NCBI GenBank assembly: GCA_026005055.1 | Contig: BPKI01000001.1 | Span: 124,001 to 188,000, forward strand | Reading direction: 5' to 3' | Origin: Lysobacterales bacterium | GTDB taxonomy: Bacteria; Pseudomonadota; Gammaproteobacteria; Xanthomonadales; BPKI01 | Length of the DNA: 64,000 nt | Shown here: one piece after another, positions 29,399-37,386 of the stretch | Layout of the letters: each line of letters begins with the position of its first letter | Numbering within the stretch: the first letter of the stretch is position 1 | Made by a program: the position numbers and the translations under genes | The notes under the pieces: generated by a model | What the model was told of the DNA's origin: nothing | The model's input: the letters and a program-made list of their open reading frames with translations, nothing else | The model's database searches: none

Positions 29399-30412
29399 TC
29401 AGCGTGCGCGCGCCCAGGCTTCGACCATGTCCAACATGCGGTTGGAGAAGCCCCACTCGTTGTCGTACCAGGCGAGCACCTTGCACAGGGTGCCGCCCAT
29501 CACCCGCGTCTGCGTGGCATCGAAGATGGCGCTGTGCGGGTCGTGGTTGAAGTCGATCGAGACCAAGGGCTCCTCATTGACCCGCAGGATGCCGCGGAAG
29601 GTCCCCTCTGCCGCTTCCCGCATGATGCGGTGGATCTCCTCGGCGCTGGTTTCGCGCATGGCGACAAAGGTGAGATCGATGAGCGAGACGTTGCTCGTCG
29701 GTACGCGCACGGCGAAACCGTCGAGCCGGCCCTTGAGCTCCGGCAAGACCAAGCCCACCGCCGCCGCCGCACCGGTCTTGGTCGGAATCTGGCTCAGCGC
29801 GGCTGCGCGCGCTCGCCGGAGATCCTTGTGGAAGACGTCGATCAGCACCTGATCGTTGGTGTAGGCATGGATGGTGTTCATCAGCCCGTGCACGATGCCG
29901 ATCTTTTCATGCAGGACCTTGGCCACCGGTGCGAGGCAGTTGGTCGTGCAGGAGGCGTTCGAGATCACCTGATGCCGCGCGCTCAGCTGGTCGTGATTGA
30001 CCCCGAACACGAAGGTGCCATCCACATCCTCCCCGCCAGGCGCGGAAATGAGGACTCGCTTGGCGCCGGCCGCCAGATGCGCGCTCGCCTTCGCCTTGCT
30101 GGTGAACAAGCCGGTGCATTCGAGCACGATCTCGACGCCGAGCTCGCCCCACGGCAGCTTGCTCGGATCGCGTTCGGCGAGCACCCGGATGCGATCGCCG
30201 TTGACCAGCATGGACTCGCCATCCACCGCGACCTCCCCTGGAAAGCGCCCGTGCACCGAATCGTAGCGGGTGAGGTGGGCGTTCGTTTTGGCGTCGCCGA
30301 GATCGTTGACCGCGACGATCTCGATGCGCGAACGCCGATTGCCCTCATAGAGCGCACGCAGGATGTTGCGGCCGATGCGGCCATAGCCGTTGATCGCGAT
30401 GCGGATGGCCAT
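29399..30412 (-). CDS. gap: Glyceraldehyde-3-phosphate dehydrogenase
   Basis: The 337-residue enzyme oxidises glyceraldehyde 3-phosphate to 1,3-bisphosphoglycerate with NAD(P). It has [15 protein letters not shown] for dinucleotide binding, the active-site [12 protein letters not shown] with catalytic Cys, TIHAYTNDQ, and the C-terminal [14 protein letters not shown]. It could instead be the related erythrose-4-phosphate dehydrogenase, but the sequence reads as ordinary type I GAPDH. ATG at 30412 has a GAGAGGA site; a longer frame to 30493 would run into the divergent nuclease. Confidence 0.95.
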   Translation of the reverse strand: MAIRIAINGYGRIGRNILRALYEGNRRSRIEIVAVNDLGDAKTNAHLTRYDSVHGRFPGEVAVDGESMLVNGDRIRVLAERDPSKLPWGELGVEIVLECTGLFTSKAKASAHLAAGAKRVLISAPGGEDVDGTFVFGVNHDQLSARHQVISNASCTTNCLAPVAKVLHEKIGIVHGLMNTIHAYTNDQVLIDVFHKDLRRARAAALSQIPTKTGAAAAVGLVLPELKGRLDGFAVRVPTSNVSLIDLTFVAMRETSAEEIHRIMREAAEGTFRGILRVNEEPLVSIDFNHDPHSAIFDATQTRVMGGTLCKVLAWYDNEWGFSNRMLDMVEAWARAR

Positions 30413-30486
30413 GCTCGAAATCCTCTCTCGCGAAGTGGATGGGAAAGCGCGATAGTCTAGCGGTTCAGCCCGCCAGGGGGACGCTC

Positions 30487-31302
30487 GTGTCATTCGCGTT
30501 TTTGCGCTGGTTATGCCTCTTCATCGCCCTGATCGCAGCGTTCCCTGCCGCTGCCTTCGGTCCGCTCGGGCATCGCCTGATCGCCGCTCTCGCCGAGGAG
30601 CGGCTTTCCCCCGAAGCCCGGGCGGCGGTCGCGGACTTGCTGGGAGAAGGCCGCGATCTTGCCGCCATCTCGACCTGGGCTGATGAGCTTCGCGACCAGG
30701 ACCCCGAGCGCGGGCGCGCGACCGCGCGCTGGCACTTCGTCAATATCCCGCGCGAAGCCGGCTGCCGCTTTGAGGAAGCCCGTGACTGTCCTGAGGGTCA
30801 ATGCATCGTCGCCGCCCTGCGCGATCAGGCAACCCTGCTTGGCGAGCGCTCCGCCCCGATCGCGGCGCGAGAAGAAGCGCTCAAATGGGCGGTGCATCTC
30901 GTCGCCGACATCCACCAGCCGCTGCACGCAGGCTACCCGGACGATCGGGGCGGTAACCTCTTCCAGGTGCATGTTCGCGGGCGGGGCAGCAACCTGCACG
31001 CGCTGTGGGATTCGGGATTGCTCGAATCGCGGGGCTTGAGGGAGGCGGAGTACCTCGCGCGGCTGCGCGAGCGGATGCCGGCAAAGCCCGGTAAAACCGA
31101 TCGCTGGTCGGCGAGCGCGCCCAAGCGCTGGGCGGAGGAGTCCTGCGCCCTGATCGAAATCCTCGGGCTTTACCCGCCCCGGCCAGGCCGTCTGCCCAAG
31201 GGTTATCTGGAACAGATGCGCCCGCATCTCGAAGAGCGCATGGTGCTGGCCGCGCTTCGCCTCGCCGCCCTGATCGAATCCAGCCTGGGCGCCAAGCGCT
31301 GA
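30487..31302 (+). CDS. S1/P1-type zinc nuclease (exported)
   Basis: This 271-residue protein has a signal peptide cleaved near Ala23 and the S1/P1 nuclease fold. Candidate zinc ligands are His29 (position 6 after cleavage, as in P1 nuclease), Asp in STWADE, His in RWHFVNIP, His/Asp in [11 protein letters not shown], and His/Asp in NLHALWD. The usual mature N-terminal Trp, a zinc ligand through its backbone, is Phe24 here. It probably degrades single-stranded DNA or RNA in the periplasm or outside. The GTG at 30487 has an excellent AGGGGG site, better than an upstream in-frame ATG at 30439 that would spoil the signal peptide. Confidence 0.9.
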   Translation: MSFAFLRWLCLFIALIAAFPAAAFGPLGHRLIAALAEERLSPEARAAVADLLGEGRDLAAISTWADELRDQDPERGRATARWHFVNIPREAGCRFEEARDCPEGQCIVAALRDQATLLGERSAPIAAREEALKWAVHLVADIHQPLHAGYPDDRGGNLFQVHVRGRGSNLHALWDSGLLESRGLREAEYLARLRERMPAKPGKTDRWSASAPKRWAEESCALIEILGLYPPRPGRLPKGYLEQMRPHLEERMVLAALRLAALIESSLGAKR

Positions 31303-31489
31303 TCCACGCCCTGTAAAGCCCAGGCAAGGCTATCGCGTCGCGCCGCGAAGCCCGCGCCCGTTAGCAAGCGGCCATCCCCGGTCGCAAGCCCTTGCCTCGC
31401 TCCTCGCCGACCCCGTCGGAACCGCCTGCCGCTGTGCCGGCGAGGACTGGCGCGCCTTGTGGGCGACCCAAAAGAGTCGCGCATGACCC

Positions 31490-31518
31490 TTGCGGCACTT
31501 ATCGTTGTTGGCTAATAT
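31490..31518 (+). promoter_or_regulatory. Predicted promoter of the regulator-cydAB operon
   Basis: TTGCGG (31490-31495) and TAATAT (31513-31518) are spaced 17 bases apart. The expected start near 31525 falls at the edge of a palindrome, 25 bases before the regulator ATG. Confidence 0.5.
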
Positions 31519-31519
31519 C

Positions 31520-31546
31520 TTTCGCGATTTTCTGAAATCACGGAAA
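31520..31546. promoter_or_regulatory. Palindromic operator candidate upstream of the cyd regulator
   Basis: The core is GATTT (31526-31530), a 4-base TCTG spacer, and the complementary AAATC (31535-31539); pairing continues imperfectly outward through TCG/CGG and TT/AA. It overlaps the predicted transcription start and ends just before the regulator ATG at 31550, where a bound MarR-type dimer would block transcription. Confidence 0.5.
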
Positions 31547-31549
31547 AGA

Positions 31550-32131
31550 ATGAAGCTCACCCCGCTCATCGAACGCTTCGTCCTGCATTGCGGCGAGATG
31601 GGCTCGCGCTGGGGGATCAACCGCACCATCGGCCAGGTGTATGCCCTCCTGTTCTTGAGCCCGACAGCGCTTTGCGCCGAGGAAATCTGCGAGCGGCTCG
31701 GTATCTCGCGCTCGAATGCGAGCGTGGCCTTGCGCGAGCTCGAGTCCTGGCGGCTGATCCGGCGCGAGCACCGCCCGAACGATCGCCGCGAGTTCTACCG
31801 CGCCCCCGAGGACCTTTGGCTCATCTTCCGCACGATGATCGAGGAACGCCACCGGCGGGAAGTCGAGCCGACCCTGTCCATGCTGCGCGAGGCACTGCTC
31901 ACCGAGCCGGCGAGCGCCGAAGAGTTCTACGCCCGCGAGCGGATGGCTGCGATGCACGAACTCATCGAACAGGCCACCGACTGGCTCGAACAAATCCGCC
32001 TCATGCCCCCCGCCCGGCTGCGCCAGCTCCTGCGGCTCGGCCGCCGCCTGCTTTCCCTGCTCGACCTGGCCGAGAAGGCCGGACTCCTACCCCAATCCCC
32101 GCTCGAGGAAAGCGACCATGTCCTCGCTTGA
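31550..32131 (+). CDS. GbsR/MarR-family transcriptional regulator
   Basis: This 193-residue regulator has a winged helix-turn-helix: EEICERLGISRSNASVALRE is the recognition region, followed by a wing with REHRPNDRREFY and a helical C-terminal part that should dimerise. GbsR-like proteins are usually repressors responding to small molecules. The ATG at 31550 has a purine-rich GGAAAAG leader and excludes a poorly supported 20-residue extension. It overlaps the cydA start by 14 bases, so the three genes form one operon, and it probably controls the oxidase and itself through the palindrome just upstream. The effector is unknown. Confidence 0.85.
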   Translation: MKLTPLIERFVLHCGEMGSRWGINRTIGQVYALLFLSPTALCAEEICERLGISRSNASVALRELESWRLIRREHRPNDRREFYRAPEDLWLIFRTMIEERHRREVEPTLSMLREALLTEPASAEEFYARERMAAMHELIEQATDWLEQIRLMPPARLRQLLRLGRRLLSLLDLAEKAGLLPQSPLEESDHVLA

Positions 32132-33461
32132 TCCGATTCTTCTCGCGCGCATCCAGTTCGCCGCCAACATCAGCTTCCACATCCTCTTTCCGACGATCAC
32201 CATCGCCCTGAGCTGGATGCTGCTGTTCTTCAAATGGCGCTTCCGGCGCACGGGCGATGCGAAGTGGATGGAGATCTACGGTTTCTGGGTCAAGGTCTTC
32301 GCCCTCTCCTTCGCCTTGGGCGTGGTGAGCGGCGTGACCATGAGTTTTCAGTTCGGCACCAACTGGCCCGGCTTCATGAACACGGTCGGCAACATCGCCG
32401 GCCCCTTGCTCGCCTACGAGGTACTGACCGCCTTTTTCCTCGAGGCGAGTTTCCTGGCCATCATGCTCTTCGGCTACCGGCGGGTGAGCGAGCGCTTGCA
32501 CACGCTGGCGACCTTTCTGGTGGCGCTTGGCACCACGCTCTCCGCCTTCTGGATCCTCACCCTCAACTCCTGGATGCAGACCCCGGCGGGCTTCGAGATG
32601 CGCGATGGGGTGGCGCATGCGACCGATTGGTGGGCGATCGTCTTCAACCCTTCGATGCCCTACCGCTTCCTGCACATGATGCTCGCCTCCTTCCTCACCG
32701 TCGCATTCCTCATGGCGGGAATCGCGGCCTGGCGGCGCCTTCGCAACGACCAGCGGCCGGAAGTGCTCACGACCCTAAGGACCGGCGTGTTCATGGCGGC
32801 AGCGCTGATCCCGGTGCAGATCGTGGTCGGGGATCTTCATGGGCTCAACAGCTTCGAGCACCAGCCGGCCAAGATCGCCGCCATCGAAGCAGTCTGGGAA
32901 ACCGAGCGCGGCGCGCCGCTGACCCTGATCGGCTGGCCGGATGAACAGGCCCGCACGACGCATTACGCGGTGAAGATCCCCAAGCTCGCCTCGCTCATCC
33001 TCACCCATGAGCTCGACGGCGAAGTACCGGGCCTCGATCGCTTCATCGGCGAGCATCCTCCGGTGGCGCCCGTGTTCTGGTCCTTCCGGATCATGGTCGG
33101 GGTCGGGCTGCTCATGCTCGTCGCGAGCTGGCTCGCCGCTTGGATGATGCGCCGCGGCGCCTGGCCCTCGCCGGCTGTGTTGAAGCTTCTCTTCTGGATG
33201 AGCTTCTCGGGCTGGATCGCCACCCTGGCCGGCTGGTACACGACCGAGATCGGCCGCCAGCCCTGGCTCGTAACCGGGGTTCTCACCACTGCGGAGGCCG
33301 CCGGCGCTGTTCCTGCAGGTTCGATCGGCCTGAGCCTGGTGATGTATCTCGCGCTCTATCTCATCCTGACCATCGCCTACGTGCGGGTGCTGTTTTACCT
33401 CGCCGCCAAGGCGGAACACGCTCCGCCTTTCGGCGCGCGCCCAGAGCCCATGCCCGCCTGA
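32118..33461 (+). CDS. cydA: Cytochrome bd ubiquinol oxidase subunit I (CIO-like)
   Basis: CydA holds hemes b558, b595 and d and oxidises ubiquinol to reduce oxygen. The 447-residue membrane protein has a heme ligand His21 (ISFHILFP), a second His in MPYRFLHMML, Met in FRIMVGVG, and acidic residues in YEVLTAFFLEASF. The Q-loop is short and has GWPDEQARTTHYAVKIPKL, like cyanide-insensitive oxidases (CioA), then GRQPW. It should be inserted in the inner membrane with CydB. It is cotranscribed with the overlapping regulator and with cydB, 10 bases downstream. Confidence 0.95.
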   Translation: MSSLDPILLARIQFAANISFHILFPTITIALSWMLLFFKWRFRRTGDAKWMEIYGFWVKVFALSFALGVVSGVTMSFQFGTNWPGFMNTVGNIAGPLLAYEVLTAFFLEASFLAIMLFGYRRVSERLHTLATFLVALGTTLSAFWILTLNSWMQTPAGFEMRDGVAHATDWWAIVFNPSMPYRFLHMMLASFLTVAFLMAGIAAWRRLRNDQRPEVLTTLRTGVFMAAALIPVQIVVGDLHGLNSFEHQPAKIAAIEAVWETERGAPLTLIGWPDEQARTTHYAVKIPKLASLILTHELDGEVPGLDRFIGEHPPVAPVFWSFRIMVGVGLLMLVASWLAAWMMRRGAWPSPAVLKLLFWMSFSGWIATLAGWYTTEIGRQPWLVTGVLTTAEAAGAVPAGSIGLSLVMYLALYLILTIAYVRVLFYLAAKAEHAPPFGARPEPMPA

Positions 33462-33471
33462 GGATTGCACC

Positions 33472-34494
33472 ATGCCCGATCTCGCCACACCTGCCGGCTG
33501 GTTGCCCTTGGCCTTCATGGCCGTGATGGGCCTTGCCATCCTCGCCTACGTCATCCTCGATGGTTTCGACCTCGGGGTGGGAATCCTCTTCCCCGCCGCG
33601 CCCAAGGAAGCGCATGACCGCATGATCGGCGCCATAGGGCCCTTCTGGGATGCGAACGAAACCTGGCTGGTGCTGGGCATCGGCGTGCTTTTGGTCGCCT
33701 TTCCGAAAGCGCACGGCGAGATTCTGGGCGCGCTTTATCTGCCGGTGGCGATCATGCTGGGCGGGCTGATCCTGCGCGGTGTGGCTTTCGACTTCCGTGC
33801 AAAAGCAGGCAGCGATCAGCGCGCCTTGTGGGACCGCGCCTTTTTCTTCGGATCGCTCCTCGCCGCCCTCGCCCAAGGCTGGATGCTCGGCCGCTTCGTG
33901 GCGGGCTTCGCCAGCGAGCCGTTGGCGTATCTCTTCGCGGCGCTGATCGCTCTTGCGCTGACCGGCACCTACGTGCTGCTCGGCGCCACTTGGCTGATCG
34001 TCAAGACCGAGGGCGCGCTCCAGCAAGACGCCGTGCGCTGGGCGAAGGCCGGGTTCTGGTGGATGCTGATCGGCATCCTCGCGATCTCGGCGACCACGCC
34101 GCTCATCTCCGAGCGCATCTTCGCGCGCTGGTTCAGCCTGCCTTACCTCGTCCTCCTCGCCCCCATCCCGTTCACCACCGGCCTGCTTTTCTTCATCCTT
34201 TGGCGAAGCCTCAAGCGCCTGCCCAAGCGCCTTTCCGAAGGTAACGAATACGGGGCGTGGGTGCCCTTTGCGGCCACCATCGGCATCCTGTTCCTTGCCT
34301 TTTACGGCCTCGCCTACAGCCTCTTCCCCTACGTCATCATCGACCGGATGACGATCTGGGAGGCCGCTGCCGCACCCGAATCACTGTTCATCGTCTTCGT
34401 CGGGGCGCTGGTGGTGCTGCCGATGATCATCGCTTACACCGCTTTCGTATACCGGATCTTCCGCGGCAAGGCCGAGCCCCTGAGCTATTCCTGA
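33472..34494 (+). CDS. cydB: Cytochrome bd ubiquinol oxidase subunit II
   Basis: This 340-residue membrane protein is the structural partner of CydA. It has about eight helices and conserved pieces including YVILDGFDLGVGILFP near the N terminus, WDANETWLVLG and LGGLILRGVAFDFR. It follows cydA by 10 bases. No small CydX-like gene was found after it, as expected for the short-Q-loop type. Its 3' end overlaps the convergent gene ending at 34485 by 10 bases. Confidence 0.95.
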   Translation: MPDLATPAGWLPLAFMAVMGLAILAYVILDGFDLGVGILFPAAPKEAHDRMIGAIGPFWDANETWLVLGIGVLLVAFPKAHGEILGALYLPVAIMLGGLILRGVAFDFRAKAGSDQRALWDRAFFFGSLLAALAQGWMLGRFVAGFASEPLAYLFAALIALALTGTYVLLGATWLIVKTEGALQQDAVRWAKAGFWWMLIGILAISATTPLISERIFARWFSLPYLVLLAPIPFTTGLLFFILWRSLKRLPKRLSEGNEYGAWVPFAATIGILFLAFYGLAYSLFPYVIIDRMTIWEAAAAPESLFIVFVGALVVLPMIIAYTAFVYRIFRGKAEPLSYS

Positions 34495-35195
34495 TCGTTC
34501 CTCGCGGCGGCATCCCGCTCCGCGTCGAGCAGGGCCGCCTCGAGCGCGATCACCGCCGACTGATCTGGTGCCAGCGACCGGAGCGCATCCAGCTCTCTCC
34601 GCGCCCGTTCGATGTCGCCCGCGCTCAACCAGGCAGCCGCCAGGGAGGCACGCTGGGCGACGAGACGCGCCCGGCGCTGTGCCAGCTCCTCATCGCCCGG
34701 ATCGCGGCCGAGCGCCGCCGTGATCCGCGCGATCAAAGCGAGCGGTGCCTCGCCTGCCGCTTCCGCCTGCGCCGCTTCGGCCAGAAGCTGCTCGCGCTGG
34801 TGATCGAGCCCTCGGACTTGCGCATGCACCGCGTCGATGCGCGGGCCCGACAATCCGGCCGCGCGCGCCAGGCCCAGGAGCTCGAGCGCGCGCTCACGCT
34901 CGCCGCGATCCGCGGCTTCAAGTGCAGCTTTCAGCGCCCGCTCGCCGGCACGCAGCAAGCCCTGGCGGGCCATCTCCTGGTCCGGCTCCGCGGCCAACAC
35001 CTCGAGGAACAGCGCCACCGCCCCTTCAGCACCGGCGAGTCGCCCATCGGCCAGGGCGCGCTCGGCACGAGCCAATCGTTCGGCCCGCTCCGAGCCTGCG
35101 CCGAGCAGCCAAACCAGTCCCAGCCCCAGCGAAACCGCAGCGAGGAGCGCACAGCCGAAAAGAACGACCGCCCGCGCCTGTCCTCGCTCGATCAT
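34485..35195 (-). CDS. Membrane-anchored helical-repeat protein of unknown function
   Basis: This 236-residue protein has one N-terminal membrane helix (about residues 9-32) and then a highly helical, Ala/Glu/Arg-rich body with TPR-like pairs (AERALADGRLAGAEGAVALF near 45-65; GERERALELLGLARAAGL near 100-118). No catalytic motif was seen. Its ATG overlaps the relA stop, so it is coupled to (p)ppGpp synthetase and could be a membrane scaffold; that is inference from position only. A similar arrangement was not recalled from other genomes. Confidence 0.78.
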   Translation of the reverse strand: MIERGQARAVVLFGCALLAAVSLGLGLVWLLGAGSERAERLARAERALADGRLAGAEGAVALFLEVLAAEPDQEMARQGLLRAGERALKAALEAADRGERERALELLGLARAAGLSGPRIDAVHAQVRGLDHQREQLLAEAAQAEAAGEAPLALIARITAALGRDPGDEELAQRRARLVAQRASLAAAWLSAGDIERARRELDALRSLAPDQSAVIALEAALLDAERDAAARNDQE

Positions 35196-37327
35196 CGAAT
35201 CCTCCGAGCCTCGATGACGTTGCGCACGCCCTCGAGCTGAGCGAGAAGGCGGGACAACTGGCCGAAGTCACGCACCTTGAGGCCGAAGCGGAGTTCGGCG
35301 AGTCCTTGATCGGCGATCACCCGGCTCTCGACACCGGCGATGTCCACGTCGGCATGGGCGATCGCCTGGGTGAGATCCTTGAGCAGATGCTTGCGGTCGT
35401 AGGCTCGCACCAGAATCCCCACCTCCTGCAGGGCTTGTGCGCGCGTACCCCAGCTCACCTCGAGCACTCGCGCCGGGTCGCGGGCGGCGAGGCGCAGGAG
35501 CTGCGGACAATCCGCGCGATGCACGCTGACTCCTCGACCGCGCGTGATGAAACCCACGATCGGCTCTCCGGCGACCGGCTGGCAGCAGCGCGCGAGGGTC
35601 GTGAGCAAGCGGCCGACACCTTCGATGACCAGTCCTTCGTCCGGTGATTCCCGATGGCGCGGCCGCGTCGGTGCGACCGGAGGCGCGGACGGGACGATTT
35701 CCTCATCGGCGAGGGCCCGCGCCACCTGCGAGGGCGAGAGATCCCCGAGCGCCAGCGCCACATAGACGTCCTCCACCTTCTGGAACCGCAGTTTTTCCAA
35801 TGCCTTCGCCAGATCGACCCGTTCGAGCGACAGCTTGCGCAACTCGCGCTCGAGCAACTCTCGGCCGGCGGCGACATTCCGCTCATGTTCCAAACGATGG
35901 AAGAAACTCCGCACCTTGCCCCGCGCGCGCGCGGTGCTGAGATAGCCAAGCTGGGGAATCAGCCAATCACGCTTCGGTTCCGCCTCCTTGCCGGTGATGA
36001 TCTCGATCCGATCACCGGAACGCGGGCGATGAGTGAGCGGCACGATGCGCCCGTTGACTTTCGCCCCGCGGCAGCGGTGTCCGACCTCCGTATGCACGTA
36101 GTAGGCGAAGTCCAGCACCGTCGCACCCGCTGGCAAGTCCACCACCCGCCCCTGCGGGGTCAAGACGTAGACCCGGTCCTCGACGAGTGCCGGACGTTCG
36201 CCCTCGAGAAGTCGTCCCGTATCCTCCGCCTCCTCGCGGACCTCGAGCAGCATCTGTCGCATCCATGCGATCTTGCGTTCGAAGGCCTCGTCGGCAGCCC
36301 CGCCCTCCTTGTAGCGCCAGTGGGCGGCGACACCGAGCTCGGCGTGCTCATGCATCTCGCGGGTGCGGATCTGCACCTCCAAGGTCTTGCCCTCGGGGCC
36401 GATCACCGCCGTGTGCAGGGAGCGATAATTGTTGGCCTTGGGATGGGCGATATAGTCGTCGAACTCCCCCGGCACCGGCGTCCAGAGCGAATGCACCACG
36501 CCGAGCGCCGCGTAGCAGGCGGCCACGTCCTCGACCAGCACCCGCACCGCGCGGATGTCGTAGAGCTCGCCGAACTCGACGCCCTTGCGCTGCATCTTCT
36601 TCCAGATGCTGAAGATGTGCTTGGGCCGGCCGGCGAGGTCGAGATACCGGATCCCGGCCTGATCGAGCGCCTCGCGTAGACGCGCGATGCAGGTCGCGAT
36701 GAATGCCTCTCGATCCGTTCGCCGCTCATCGAGCAGCTCCACGATGCGCCGGTAAGTCTCCGGATGCAGATGTCGGAAAGCGAGGTCCTCGAGCTCCCAC
36801 TTGAGCTGCCAGATGCCCAGCCGGCTGGCGAGCGGCGCGTGGATGTCGAGCGTGAGGCGCGCGAGCCTCTCGCGGGCACTCGGATCGAGCGCGGGGGCCG
36901 CGCGCATCCGCACCAGCTGCCGAGCGAGGAGCATCAACACCACGCGCAAATCGCCGATGATCGCGAGCAACAGTCGCCGCAGGCCCTCCGCCTCGCCGGG
37001 ACGCCGGTCGCGGTAAATCTCCCAAACCTTGCGCGCCGCGCGCTGTCCTTCCACCAGCGGGCGCAGGCGAGGATGCTCCTTCAGTAAGGCTTCGATTTCC
37101 GGGCGATCGCCGAGGGCGTGCAGGAGCGTGGCGGCGAGTGTCTCGGCGTCGGCATGGAGTCGCAAGAGAACCTCGATGACCTGCACCGCCTCACGGACCC
37201 GCGGGTCATCGCGAAGCTCGAGCTCTCGCACCAAGGCCATCACCGCCGACAGAGCAGGGTGGGCCGCGACCGGTGGCGGAAGAGACGAATCGAGGTCGTC
37301 GAAAAAGAGGGTGGCGGGGCGCTTCAT
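35192..37327 (-). CDS. relA: GTP pyrophosphokinase RelA-type (p)ppGpp synthetase
   Basis: RelA makes (p)ppGpp on starved ribosomes. The 711-residue protein has a pseudo-hydrolase N-terminal region where the HD dyad is gone (LLHALGD replaces the LLHDVxED pattern), a synthetase with FSIWKKMQRKG, GEFDDYIAHPK and NNYRSLHTAVIG (about residues 285-310), a TGS domain (about 370-435) and a C-terminal ACT domain (about 640-711). The acidic EFDD motif is the RelA type rather than the SpoT type. A separate SpoT should exist outside this window. It is the first gene of a two-gene unit with the downstream membrane protein. Confidence 0.93.
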   Translation of the reverse strand: MKRPATLFFDDLDSSLPPPVAAHPALSAVMALVRELELRDDPRVREAVQVIEVLLRLHADAETLAATLLHALGDRPEIEALLKEHPRLRPLVEGQRAARKVWEIYRDRRPGEAEGLRRLLLAIIGDLRVVLMLLARQLVRMRAAPALDPSARERLARLTLDIHAPLASRLGIWQLKWELEDLAFRHLHPETYRRIVELLDERRTDREAFIATCIARLREALDQAGIRYLDLAGRPKHIFSIWKKMQRKGVEFGELYDIRAVRVLVEDVAACYAALGVVHSLWTPVPGEFDDYIAHPKANNYRSLHTAVIGPEGKTLEVQIRTREMHEHAELGVAAHWRYKEGGAADEAFERKIAWMRQMLLEVREEAEDTGRLLEGERPALVEDRVYVLTPQGRVVDLPAGATVLDFAYYVHTEVGHRCRGAKVNGRIVPLTHRPRSGDRIEIITGKEAEPKRDWLIPQLGYLSTARARGKVRSFFHRLEHERNVAAGRELLERELRKLSLERVDLAKALEKLRFQKVEDVYVALALGDLSPSQVARALADEEIVPSAPPVAPTRPRHRESPDEGLVIEGVGRLLTTLARCCQPVAGEPIVGFITRGRGVSVHRADCPQLLRLAARDPARVLEVSWGTRAQALQEVGILVRAYDRKHLLKDLTQAIAHADVDIAGVESRVIADQGLAELRFGLKVRDFGQLSRLLAQLEGVRNVIEARRIR

Positions 37328-37386
37328 CCCCGCTCATGAAACCTGCTGCCGCCGCCGCGCGCAAGAACCCGCGCGACGGCCCTCGA

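Noticed and set aside
31303-31486. A stop-free plus-strand stretch after the nuclease gene, ending GEDWRALWATQKSRA.
   Set aside because: It looks protein-like but has no ATG, GTG or TTG start in frame after the nuclease; it could be a gene remnant, but this cannot be supported.
35192-37327. Active (p)ppGpp hydrolase in the RelA N-terminal half.
   Set aside because: The HD dyad is missing, so this half is taken as a pseudo-hydrolase.
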